64,000 nucleotides of DNA from Lachnotalea sp041821265 (lineage in GTDB: Bacteria; Bacillota; Clostridia; Lachnospirales; Lachnospiraceae): assembly GCA_041821265.1 (NCBI GenBank), contig JBGUEQ010000008.1, positions 49,320 to 113,319 on the forward strand, given 5' to 3'. Positions within the stretch are counted from its first letter, which is position 1. Each line of letters opens with the position of its first letter. Both the position numbers and the translations under genes were made by a program. Positions 9,455 to 19,000 of the stretch are shown one piece after another. The notes beneath the pieces are model-generated. The model did not search any database, was not told the origin of the DNA, and worked only from the letters and a program-made list of their open reading frames with translations.

Positions 9455-9730
9455 AATAATAATTTCCTCCTTGATATTTGAGTCGTAATACGACATTATA
9501 TAAATTAAAACTTAAGTTTATAAAAACTCAAATTAACTTATCAAAATCTGTTAGATAGATAGGCGAACCAACAAACTCGCTTTCTTTATAATAAATTACT
9601 CATTTGTAACATATCCTATACAACATAAAATCAGCTATCTTTAAGTTTAGTTTTATCTTAAAAATAGCCCCATTGCTAATGCTGAAATGATTTATCATTT
9701 ATTCTATTGTTTTCTATGTTATTTTATTAG
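9455..9730 (-). other. Long 5' leader of the nucleoside operon
   Basis: If the promoter at 9731-9759 is used, the transcript has a leader of about 270 nt. It contains a possible stem GGCTATTTTTAAG / CTTAAAGATAGC at 9631-9668 and the ribosome site near 9465. I do not see the conserved cores of purine, 2'-deoxyguanosine or preQ1 riboswitches. Its function is open. Confidence 0.4.
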
Positions 9731-9759
9731 ATTTTAACATTCAATATTAATATAGTCAA
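9731..9759 (-). promoter_or_regulatory. nupN promoter with DeoR half-site on the -10
   Basis: On the minus strand TTGACT (9759-9754), 17-bp spacer, TAAAAT (9736-9731). The -10 lies inside AATGTTAAAAT, the same 11-mer that forms both arms of the palindrome at 9783-9825. A protein bound here would block RNA polymerase directly. Confidence 0.7.
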
Positions 9760-9782
9760 TACTTTTGTTAAATCATGTTACT

Positions 9783-9825
9783 ATTTTAACATTTTATTGC
9801 ATATTATGCATTGTAATGTTAAAAT
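9783..9825 (+). promoter_or_regulatory. 43-bp operator palindrome and deoR-family gene promoter
   Basis: Perfect arms ATTTTAACATT (9783-9793) and AATGTTAAAAT (9815-9825), with a second symmetric element TGCATATTATGCA on the same centre (9804). The right arm holds TAAAAT (9820-9825), which pairs with TTGCAT (9797-9802) at 17 bp as a plausible promoter for the regulator gene. The operator is therefore likely autoregulatory. Confidence 0.7.
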
Positions 9826-9919
9826 ATTCATATCACATTGACTCATAGTTACTTTTGAGGTAACTATTAAGATACGAAATAGTTATTTTTTATGGGATAT
9901 AAGGAACAGGTGTATTGTT

Positions 9920-10693
9920 ATGAGTAAACGATTTGAACGAATAAATGAATTAACTAGAATTTTAAAAGAAAGTCAAGGTGCTTCTGCAAAAGAACTTTGT
10001 CTTAAATTTAATGTCTCAGAAATGACAATTCGAAGAGATTTGGACTTATTGATAAGCCAGAATGTTGTCATTAACCAATATGGTGCTTTTTTTTATAACG
10101 ATGAAACTAATAATTTTGATGATAAATATGCACTAAACAATGCTATTACTTCTAATATTGAAGAGAAACGTCGTATTGGAAATTTTGCCGCATCTCTTGT
10201 TAAGGAGAATGACATATTAATAGTAGATACAGGTTCAACGACGGAATTTCTTGCTCGGTCACTTCAAGATAGTTTAAAAGCTACCATACTTTGCTATAAT
10301 CGTAATATATTAAATTATTTAGTAGATAAGACAGATATTTCCATTATTTTTGCTGGCGGATATTACCATGCAAACACTGAAATGTTCGAAAGCATAGAAG
10401 GATTATCCTTAATTAGTCATACAAGAGCAAATAAAATTTTTGTATCTGCTGCTGGGGTTCATGAAACTCTTGGCGTAACTTGCGCTAACAACTATGAAAT
10501 CGCCACAAAACGTACTATCTTTAAATCTGGCGTTGAAAAAATTCTTCTTGTTGATTCTAGTAAATTTTCAGTTGTAAAATCATCACATTTTGCTAATCTG
10601 GAAGATTTTGATATCATTATTACCGATTCCGGTATTTCCCAAGAATGGATTGAAATAATAACTTCTTTGCCTATAAAATTGCATATTGTTTAG
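9920..10693 (+). CDS. DeoR family transcriptional regulator
   Basis: 257-aa repressor with an N-terminal winged helix (about 6-58, containing VSEMTIRRDLDLL) and a C-terminal DeoR sugar-phosphate sensor domain with the family run VDTGSTTEFLARSL near residue 92-105. It is divergent from the nucleoside salvage operon that ends in deoC, and the shared intergenic region carries three copies of an 11-bp half-site on the two -10 boxes. A phosphorylated deoxyribose or ribose inducer fits the context but cannot be read from the sequence. A terminator follows at 10711. Confidence 0.9.
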   Translation: MSKRFERINELTRILKESQGASAKELCLKFNVSEMTIRRDLDLLISQNVVINQYGAFFYNDETNNFDDKYALNNAITSNIEEKRRIGNFAASLVKENDILIVDTGSTTEFLARSLQDSLKATILCYNRNILNYLVDKTDISIIFAGGYYHANTEMFESIEGLSLISHTRANKIFVSAAGVHETLGVTCANNYEIATKRTIFKSGVEKILLVDSSKFSVVKSSHFANLEDFDIIITDSGISQEWIEIITSLPIKLHIV

Positions 10694-10710
10694 AAAAATT
10701 ATAACTATAT

Positions 10711-10747
10711 TGGCTTATCCTAGTTAGGATAGGCCATTTTATATTTA
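10711..10747 (+). terminator. Terminator of the DeoR-family gene
   Basis: TGGCTTATCCT and AGGATAGGCCA pair around AGTT (10711-10736) with a T-rich tail. Confidence 0.75.
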
Positions 10748-10908
10748 TGCAAAGTATTTATTTTATTTCCAAGCTTTTAGGCCTTAGTTACCTTTTATAT
10801 ATTTTTCAATATTCTTTTCATTAATAATTTTATAACAATTTTTTATTAAGAAATCAGATTCAGACTCTTTCATAAAGAAATATCCGATTTTTCCATAACG
10901 AAATATAG

Positions 10909-10937
10909 TTGAAAATGTATCATATATATATTATAAT
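10909..10937 (+). promoter_or_regulatory. Promoter of the ABC-F gene
   Basis: TTGAAA (10909-10914), exactly 17 bp, TATAAT (10932-10937). The predicted start site near 10944 leaves a leader of about 93 nt. Confidence 0.75.
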
Positions 10938-10966
10938 GTGTAATTAGCAAAATGATAAAAGTATGC

Positions 10967-11012
10967 TACGTGACCTTTTTTATTGTCTTACATCACGAAA
11001 GGTCAATACGTA
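10967..11012 (+). promoter_or_regulatory. Leader hairpin before the ABC-F gene
   Basis: TACGTGACCTTT (10967-10978) pairs with AAAGGTCAATACGTA (10998-11012) with a three-base bulge. It sits between promoter and ribosome site (GAGGAG, 11026-11031). Leaders of ABC-F genes often control expression by attenuation, but there is no clear T-run after this stem and I see no convincing leader peptide. Confidence 0.5.
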
Positions 11013-11036
11013 ATTTACAGGAATAGAGGAGAATAT

Positions 11037-12590
11037 ATGAGTATTTTAAATGTTGAAAATTTAAGCCATGGCTTTGGTGACAGAGCTATTTTTAATAATG
11101 TATCATTTAGACTATTAAAAGGTGAACATATTGGGTTAATTGGTGCCAATGGAGAAGGTAAATCGACTTTCATGAATATTATTACAGGTAAACTTCAATC
11201 AGATGACGGAAAGGTTGAATGGTCTAAAAATGTACGTGTAGGATATTTGGATCAGCATACTGTCTTAGAAAAAGGAATGACTTTACGTGATGTCCTTAAG
11301 ACTGCCTATTCTTTCTTATTTGAAATGGAAGCTAATATGAATTCCATTTGCGATAAAATGGGTGAGGCTTCGGAAGAAGAATTAGCAATTATGATGGAAG
11401 ATCTCGGCGTAATACAAGAATTGCTTATGGCACATGATTTCTATATTATTGATTCGAGAATAGAAGAAATCGGCCATGCTCTTGGTCTTGATGAAGTTGG
11501 TCTTGATCGTGATGTTACTGATCTTAGTGGTGGACAACGAACAAAAGTATTGCTTGCAAAATTACTATTAGAAAAGCCTGATATTCTTTTACTTGATGAG
11601 CCTACTAACTATCTAGATGTTGTGCACATTGAATGGTTAAAACGATACTTATTAGATTATGAAAATGCTTTTATTCTTATATCTCATGATATACCATTTT
11701 TAAATAGCGTTGTGAATTTAATTTATCACATGGATCATCAGGAACTTAACCGATATGTTGGTGACTATAATAAATTTCAGGAAGTCTACGCTGTTAAAAA
11801 AGCACAAATGACTTCAGCTTATAATCGTCAACAGCAAGAGATCACTGAATTAGAGGACTTTGTCGCAAGAAATAAAGCTCGTGTTTCAACAAGAAATATG
11901 GCAATGTCTCGTCAGAAAAAACTTGATAAGATGGATAAAATTGAAATCAGTAGAGAAAAACCAAAACCTGAATTTTCTTTTAAAACTGCACGTGCAGCTG
12001 GAAAATATATATTTGAAACCACTGATTTAGTCATTGGTTATGATGAACCCTTGTCTAACCCTCTAAACCTTTCAATGGAAAGAGGACAAAAAATTGTTTT
12101 AACAGGTGCGAATGGTATTGGTAAAACTACTCTTTTAAAAAGTATATTAGGTTTAATATCACCAATGAGTGGTCAGGCTACATTGGGTGATTATTTATAC
12201 ATTGGGTATTTTGAACAAGAAATGGTCGCTGGTAATACTTCAACCTGTATTGAAGAATTGTGGAAGGAATTTCCATCTTATTCACAGTATCAAGCTCGTT
12301 CTGCTCTCGCTAAATGTGGCTTGACTACAGATCATATTGAAAGTCAAGTTCGTGTCCTCAGCGGTGGAGAGCAAGCAAAAGTTCGTCTATGCAAGTTATT
12401 GAATAGAGAAACAAACATTCTTCTTCTTGATGAACCTACCAACCATCTTGATGTAGATGCAAAAGAGGAGTTAAAACGTGCTCTCAAAGAATACAAGGGA
12501 AGCATTCTTCTTATTTGTCATGAACCTGAATTCTATGAAGGCCTCGTAACTGATGTGTGGGATTGTTCAAAATGGAGTTTGAAGATATAA
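11037..12590 (+). CDS. ABC-F family ATPase
   Basis: Cytoplasmic ribosome-associated ATPase with two ABC domains and no membrane part. I start at the ATG at 11037 (517 aa), which follows GAGGAGAATAT; an in-frame upstream ATG at 10983 lies in the leader hairpin. Walker A motifs are GANGEGKST (36-44) and GANGIGKTT (357-365); signatures are LSGGQ (163-167) and LSGGE (441-445); both Walker B sites end LLLDEPTN. The inter-domain linker (about 250-315) is Lys/Arg-rich, as expected for contact with tRNA or rRNA. It is closest in style to YbiT/YkpA, so housekeeping translation control is as likely as antibiotic protection. Confidence 0.9.
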   Translation: MSILNVENLSHGFGDRAIFNNVSFRLLKGEHIGLIGANGEGKSTFMNIITGKLQSDDGKVEWSKNVRVGYLDQHTVLEKGMTLRDVLKTAYSFLFEMEANMNSICDKMGEASEEELAIMMEDLGVIQELLMAHDFYIIDSRIEEIGHALGLDEVGLDRDVTDLSGGQRTKVLLAKLLLEKPDILLLDEPTNYLDVVHIEWLKRYLLDYENAFILISHDIPFLNSVVNLIYHMDHQELNRYVGDYNKFQEVYAVKKAQMTSAYNRQQQEITELEDFVARNKARVSTRNMAMSRQKKLDKMDKIEISREKPKPEFSFKTARAAGKYIFETTDLVIGYDEPLSNPLNLSMERGQKIVLTGANGIGKTTLLKSILGLISPMSGQATLGDYLYIGYFEQEMVAGNTSTCIEELWKEFPSYSQYQARSALAKCGLTTDHIESQVRVLSGGEQAKVRLCKLLNRETNILLLDEPTNHLDVDAKEELKRALKEYKGSILLICHEPEFYEGLVTDVWDCSKWSLKI

Positions 12591-12604
12591 TTAATAACAT
12601 TAAG

Positions 12605-12650
12605 AAATGAAGGTTGCTTTTATTCAAAACAAAAGCAACCTTCATTTTTA
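12605..12650. terminator. Bidirectional terminator
   Basis: AAATGAAGGTTGCTTTT and AAAAGCAACCTTCATTTT form a long perfect stem with T-runs on both strands. It serves the ABC-F gene (plus) and the convergent surface-protein gene (minus). Confidence 0.9.
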
Positions 12651-12653
12651 ATA

Positions 12654-15600
12654 CTATTTTACTATTATCTTACACGTTACTTTTTTCCCACTAGCACTCT
12701 TCAAGGTAATCGTTGCTTTGCCTTTTTTCTTGGCAACTATTTTACCTTTTTTATTTACAGTAGCAACCTTTTTATTGCTGCTTGTCCAAGTAATCTTATC
12801 AGTTGCTGAAATTGGTGTTTGTGTTACTTCTAAGGTTGTATACTCACCCTTTTTAAGGGTTGCCTTTTTCTTATTTAATTTCAGTTTGGATGTTGTCACG
12901 GCACTTTTTACTACTTTAACTTTGCAGGTTGCTGTTGCTCCGCTTTCCATGGTTACTGTTATATTCGTATATTTTGTTCCTGTTTTTACTCCTTTAAGTG
13001 AAATAATACCATTCTTCAAACTAGCTTTTACAGATTTAGAAGAGGACTTTACACTTTTTATCTTATCGTTTGCATTACTACTTTTACTAATTACTAATGC
13101 CTTTGTTGTCTTTCCTTTTTGTAGCTTAAACTTTTTTGCATTTAACTTAATACTTCCTTTATTTACTGTTATAGTACAAATTGCTGATTTCCCATTACTA
13201 CTTGCCGTTATCTGACAAGTACCTGGTCCTTTTGCTATGACTTGACCATTGGTTACGGTTGCTACTTCTATATTATTACTAGTCCAAGCTGTGAAACCCG
13301 ATACACCTTGGGGATAGAGGGAAGCTATCAAAGTGTTATTATCTCCATACTCTAATACTAGAGATATTGTATTCAGTGTAATTCCTTGAACGGTTATTGG
13401 TGCTGTTACAGTTGCATCACTGGTCACTGTTACATCACAATATAATTTATAATATTCACCTGTATCAAAACAATACATGGTCGCTATTATTCTAGTACTT
13501 CCCGCACCCTTTGCTACTATATTCCCACTTTCAGATACGCTTGCCACATTAACGTTCTCTGTATCCCATGTAATTGGAGTTACATTTGTATTACCTGATA
13601 CAGTTGCAGCCATTGTATAGGTTTCGCCATTTTTCAGTACTACTGATGTTGTATTTATGGTTAAGGTTGGTGAAATAATCGGTGCTTTCACCGTAATTTC
13701 TATGATATCAAACATACCTCTTATTTGTACTGCAATATTCACAGTGCCAGTTCCTACAATGGTAACTAGTCCTGTATCTGAAATAGTAGCTATCGCCGTA
13801 TTGTTACTATAAAACGTTGGTGTTTCTGTTGTATTTCTCGGTGTCAGTATTGGTGTAAGTTGTAATGTTTGACCTACATTCATTTGACAATCACTCTGAC
13901 TCAATTTAATATCTTTTGCCAATATTTCTACTGGAGTATCTGGTTCTTCTACTGCATTTGGATCTGTAACAGTAACCGTTATATATTCACTCTGAGCATT
14001 TGCTATAATCTCTTCTAAATATGAACAAGAAGATGCTTTTATCGTAGCGGTTCCCACTTTTAACGCTGTGACATTTCCATGTCTATCTATGCTTACCACA
14101 TCATCATTACTTGTTACATGCCATTTAAAAATATCTGTTGTTTCTTCTGGAACTACCGTCGCACTAAACTGATAAACATCATTTAATTTTAACGCCAATG
14201 CATATCCTGCATCTGTCTTAGTCACCTTATCATTTGTATCTATAGTTACACGAGTCGCTTTATTTTCATATGGGAGAACTTCAAAATCATAACTTACACA
14301 TTGACCTTCACATTCCGCTTTTAAGGTAGCGGTACCTACTCCTATTGCTTTTAATATACTTGTTGTTGTATCATACGTAACTACTGTTTCCCCCTCTGTT
14401 TGAGGATTTTGCGTAATACTTACCGTACTATTATTTACTAATGTCTCTGGTACTACCTTGATTGGCATTTCATATTCTGAATTATTGACAATTCTGTTGA
14501 CTTTTCCTTGTTTATTATTCTCAAAACTTGAATCAAATGTTATCGATGCTGCTCCACCATAAAATACTGATACATCAAAGCTTGCCGTTACACCACTTCT
14601 TTTTCCTGTTGCTGTTATGGTACAAGTACGTGGTGTCAAAATGTATGCATTTGACACTGTTAAAACATAATTTCCATCTACCAAACTTACTTTTGCCGTG
14701 TATTCATTTGTTGAGGTAAAGATGATATTCTCATTTGCATCTAACGGAGTTGTTTCATGAGAAAGTGGATATGTACAGCCCGTTACGTAAGTATCATAGT
14801 TTAAGGTGGTATTATTAATTGTATTATAGTCTCCATCCTTTAAGTAAATAGTCGTTGCATTTATAAGACTTGGATCTACAATATTAATTTTACACACATT
14901 GCTCGTGATATGATTATCCATGTAATTATATACTGCAAATTTTTTAAGGCTTAGATTATCTTGTCCTACTGCTTTTCCAGTTACATATACTTTGCCTTCG
15001 TCTGTAATTTCTAAATCTGCATCACTAGTTCCTGTAAATGTATAATTATCAGCTTTATGAAAGCCTACATATGAGTTTTCCGGTGTAAATGTTACTGGAA
15101 TTTCTGTTTTCTCATTAATATTCACTGTTATTTCATCTGGTAATGTGATATCGGTTAGTGGTATCCTATCGTTGTATACGAATGGATCGTTCCATATTTT
15201 TGAGTATGCTTCTGCTGGCGAATCCTTATATCCATATATTTTAAAGTCTCTAGTATAATTTGAAAATATTCTATTTCCACTTGTTCCTTCCTCTAATTCA
15301 GTGTTCTCATAAATGATTATTTTTCTTAATGAACTACATAATTGAAAAGAAGATGTTCCTATTAACTCTACCGATCTTGGAATTTCAATCTCAACTAAAT
15401 TTTCACAACTCCAAAATGATAATCTCCCAAGCTCCTTTAATGTTTCAGGCAACTTCACTGTTTCTATTGTATTATTATTTATAAACGCTTTAGCTCCAAT
15501 AGCAATAACCGTATTACCTTCAATTGTATCTGGTATTACCATGTTAGTTGATGTACCACTATAACCAGTAATCATTATCTCATTATTCGCATCTATTATA

Positions 15601-15722
15601 TAAGACAAACCGCTTCCTGTTGTAAATACTTCTTGTGTTTCTTCTGCTTCGACTGATGTATAAGCTCCCATCAACACCACTATGGATAGTATAAATGCTA
15701 TCATTTTATTTATAGTTTTCAT
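12654..15722 (-). CDS. Secreted BspA-like leucine-rich repeat and Big_2 domain protein
   Basis: 1022-aa exported protein. Residues 1-26 are a signal peptide ending SVEA. Residues about 40-180 hold leucine-rich repeats of the BspA (LRR_5) kind, with units such as LPETLKELGRLSFWSC and IPRSVELIGTSSFQLC. From about 190 to the end there are around eight Big_2 (BID_2) immunoglobulin-like domains, each closing on patterns such as WTSSNKKVATVNKKGKIVAKKKG. The C-terminus is Lys-rich and ends on an Ig strand, with no LPxTG, no SLH domain and no membrane helix, so attachment may be ionic or absent. Likely a surface or adhesion protein; ligand unknown. Confidence 0.85.
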   Translation of the reverse strand: MKTINKMIAFILSIVVLMGAYTSVEAEETQEVFTTGSGLSYIIDANNEIMITGYSGTSTNMVIPDTIEGNTVIAIGAKAFINNNTIETVKLPETLKELGRLSFWSCENLVEIEIPRSVELIGTSSFQLCSSLRKIIIYENTELEEGTSGNRIFSNYTRDFKIYGYKDSPAEAYSKIWNDPFVYNDRIPLTDITLPDEITVNINEKTEIPVTFTPENSYVGFHKADNYTFTGTSDADLEITDEGKVYVTGKAVGQDNLSLKKFAVYNYMDNHITSNVCKINIVDPSLINATTIYLKDGDYNTINNTTLNYDTYVTGCTYPLSHETTPLDANENIIFTSTNEYTAKVSLVDGNYVLTVSNAYILTPRTCTITATGKRSGVTASFDVSVFYGGAASITFDSSFENNKQGKVNRIVNNSEYEMPIKVVPETLVNNSTVSITQNPQTEGETVVTYDTTTSILKAIGVGTATLKAECEGQCVSYDFEVLPYENKATRVTIDTNDKVTKTDAGYALALKLNDVYQFSATVVPEETTDIFKWHVTSNDDVVSIDRHGNVTALKVGTATIKASSCSYLEEIIANAQSEYITVTVTDPNAVEEPDTPVEILAKDIKLSQSDCQMNVGQTLQLTPILTPRNTTETPTFYSNNTAIATISDTGLVTIVGTGTVNIAVQIRGMFDIIEITVKAPIISPTLTINTTSVVLKNGETYTMAATVSGNTNVTPITWDTENVNVASVSESGNIVAKGAGSTRIIATMYCFDTGEYYKLYCDVTVTSDATVTAPITVQGITLNTISLVLEYGDNNTLIASLYPQGVSGFTAWTSNNIEVATVTNGQVIAKGPGTCQITASSNGKSAICTITVNKGSIKLNAKKFKLQKGKTTKALVISKSSNANDKIKSVKSSSKSVKASLKNGIISLKGVKTGTKYTNITVTMESGATATCKVKVVKSAVTTSKLKLNKKKATLKKGEYTTLEVTQTPISATDKITWTSSNKKVATVNKKGKIVAKKKGKATITLKSASGKKVTCKIIVK

Positions 15723-15907
15723 ATTATTTTTCCCCCATAAAAATAATTTATTTCTATATATAATTATTTATCCCTAAAACAGAAGAACCCCTTATCCTTT
15801 TGTTTTATTTAAAAAGCATGGTACTTTATTCCCATGCTCTTACATATAATTTTACCTTGTTATTTATTTATTGTCAATAATTAGGACATTTTTATTAATC
15901 AAATTCG

Positions 15908-16009
15908 TAACAGTTCAGCCATACCATTCATAATGTGCCAGGATATCCAAAATAGCCAATTAGTTTGGTAATAGACTGGCACATCATTTCTGCATGGCTA
16001 AACTATTAC
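15908..16009. repeat. MITE family A, 102-bp copy
   Basis: Ends GTAACAGTTCAGCCAT (15908-15923) and its imperfect complement ATGGCTAAACTATTAC at the right (15994-16009). Inside, TGCCAG and CTGGCA arms form a nested palindrome. It is a deletion form of the 186-bp copy at 23482. Its right end carries the stop codon (16006-16008) of the 1838-aa gene. No coding capacity. Confidence 0.8.
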
Positions 16010-19000
16010 TCAAATTTTACATAGATGGTATCCTGATTTTCTCCTAAATGTTGGTTGAATTCCCTATCCTCTATTCTAATTACTACATTAATATCAAAGT
16101 GTGTTTTTACAAATCCTTTGCTAAATACAAACTTAAAATCTCCACTTGTTGCATTTAGTATAATAATTGAATTTGTTTTAACATAATAAAACTCTTTTTT
16201 CTTTCTTGCTCTGGTTCTTCCAATCAATTTATAATTTCTATCTTCTTTCATACTATATACTTTTACATTCGTAAATAGAAAGAATAAGAAAATTAAGAAC
16301 AATCCTACTCCTGCAGCACCACCAACTACTGCCATAAGTGGAAAACCATTTGTTTCTTTTACAATCATTTCAGGTTCTGGTGCCAAAACAATTTCTTTTT
16401 CTGGCGTTTCCTTAACGGCTTCTACTTCCTCTTCCTCCACATCTCCTCCCACCTCTGGTACTGGATCTGGTGTTGGTGTTGGTGTTGGTGTTGGTGTTGG
16501 TTCGGGTGTTGGTGTTGGATTTGGTGTTGGTTCGGGTTCAGGTTTAGGTGTGTTTTCTGCACTTACACTAATACTCGTATTATCCGTTCTTGTAATTTCC
16601 CCTTCTGTATAAGAAACATTGACTTTTTTTTGTTTTGAAGTAAGCTTTTTGCCATCTAATATTGTATAATCAGTAACTATCGCACTACTTTTATCCGTAT
16701 AATAGGCTGTTACCACCATCCCTTGTTTCACAAAGTTATCTTTCACTTTGTATGATGTCTTATTGGGTGGTGTAGTTACTTTAATATAATCTAGCACTTT
16801 GCTTTTTTCACTTACACTAATGTCCGTATTATCTGTTCTGGTAACTCCTCTTTCTGTATAGAATACATTGATTTCACTTTGTTCTATTGCAAGATTATCA
16901 CCATCTACTATTTTATAATCCGTAATTACTGCATCGCTTTTATCGGTATAATACGCAGTTACCACCATTCCCTTATTTTCAAAGTTTTCTTCTTCTATAT
17001 AAGAAGTCTTATCTGGTGGTGTTGTTACTTTTATATAGTCTAACAATTTACCTTCCGATACCTGCTTCGTAATTTTATTTCCTGCCTTATCGGTTATGGT
17101 TACTAGATAGGTTACTTCTGCACTTATTTTTGTATCACAACTTGTTTGGTATCCATCTGGCACTTCTATCACAGCACTATTAATATATGCCGTTTTGACA
17201 CCTGATAGAGAATCGCCTAAATTTATTGTAGCATTGGAAACACCGTCCACCCATTCACCCAATTTAGAATTTACAAATGGATCTTCTTTATCAATCTTGC
17301 TTACATCAACTGTCTGTGATGTAATGTGACCTGCCTCATCTACCGCCGCCACTTGATAAGTTGCATTTTCATCAACATCAAAGGTAAAGAAATATGCTTG
17401 ATCTACCTTCTTAAATTTAACGTCTTCTCCATTTAATGTCATACTTGCAATTCCACTTGAAACATCTTTAGCTGTCACTTTAATCGTAGCTGTCTGATTT
17501 GTCCACTCTGTTGGATTACCTTCCACCATCAAAGTTGGTGAATCAAAATCCATCGTTGTTACGACAACAGCACTAGATTTTGTTGTATTTGCCACAATAT
17601 CATCAGTTACCACACGATATGTACCATTTCTCGTTACTTTAAATAATACTTTCACCATTTCATTGGTTCCGCTAACTGCACTAGAGTTTGCTTCCACTAT
17701 ACTATTCCTCATAAATTGCTTATTAACCGTAAGTATGACTTTGTTTAACAGATTTTGTGCAATATTCCCCTCATAAGTACTAAGATTTTCCTCATCCTTA
17801 ATATAGTCTTGCTTTTCAAAGTCAATCCCAGTATCCTGCCATTCTCCATCTTCGCTTAGCATCTGAAGCTGAATTGAGTTCAATCCACTTTCACTATCTT
17901 TTGCATATGCAAAGATTTCATATCCATTTTCAAGTGATGCCCACTGTGTAGAATCTACATCAACTACTACCGTTGGTTCTATTGGATCAATGTTAGGTAC
18001 TTCTAACGCTTCTTCATCTTTCATTTCTCTATAGTTTCCTACATTATCTGTTGCACTTGCTTTATATGCACCATTAATATGTGTTAAATAATCGGTTGTA
18101 AGTAAATCAGTTTCACCAGAAAATTTTTCAATTGAGATATTATTAAATGTATTTGTTTCATCTAATTCCATTACTGAAAGACTTTCTATCCCTGAATTAA
18201 TATCCTGTCCCGTTGCAGTTAAGTCTACCCCTGTCACTTCATTTACCCATTCCTTTGTATTTGGAGTAATGCCTAGTGAAGCACCTTCTGGTAATGTATC
18301 ATCAATATTGTCTACATAGATAACATCTGTGGAATAGGTAATGTGCTGTACGCGGTCGTATACTGCTAATCGATAATATCCATTCTGCGTTACTATCATA
18401 TTTACTGTTTCTAACGTAGTTTCCCCTAAGTAGGTATAGGTTGGGCCATCACTCCATCCATCTGTTCCATTTTCACTTCGCTCTAAAACAAATTGTAGTA
18501 GACCGGATTCAATATCCTGACCAACACACTCAATGGCAACTCCTGTTGTAGAATTCACCCATTCAGTTGTTCGTTTTGTCAAGTTTGCGGTTACTGGATC
18601 TGTTAAATCTATTTTGATTTCGGTTGTGCCTGTTTCAGAATGGTTACCCGCCACATCCGTTGTGAAGTAGTTATATGTATTTACTCCATCTTGGAATGGC
18701 GGATATTCATGTTCATATGTTTTGGATTTGTCTGTATTTATGGATGAATTGCCATTACAAGTAATCGTGCCAACTCCACTTGCTTCATCGGACGCATTTA
18801 ATTTCAATCTTGCATCTTCTTTATACCAGCCACCTGATGTAAGAAGATAACCGTCTCCACCTAAGATAGTCACTTCTATCAGTGGTTTTTCTTTATCTAT
18901 CTTAGTAATAACAATAATACCTGGTGTTGGAACATTGGGATCAGGTGTTGTTACTACACTTCCACCCATGCTTATATCTGATGTCATTTCAAAACCAACT

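Noticed and set aside
9455..9730. Purine riboswitch in the nupN leader
   Set aside because: The conserved TATA...TCTACC...GAC-type core blocks are missing.
12718..13215. 165-codon plus-strand frame inside the Big_2 protein
   Set aside because: It is the mirror of repetitive coding sequence on the minus strand, with a hydrophobic but biased composition and no ribosome site.
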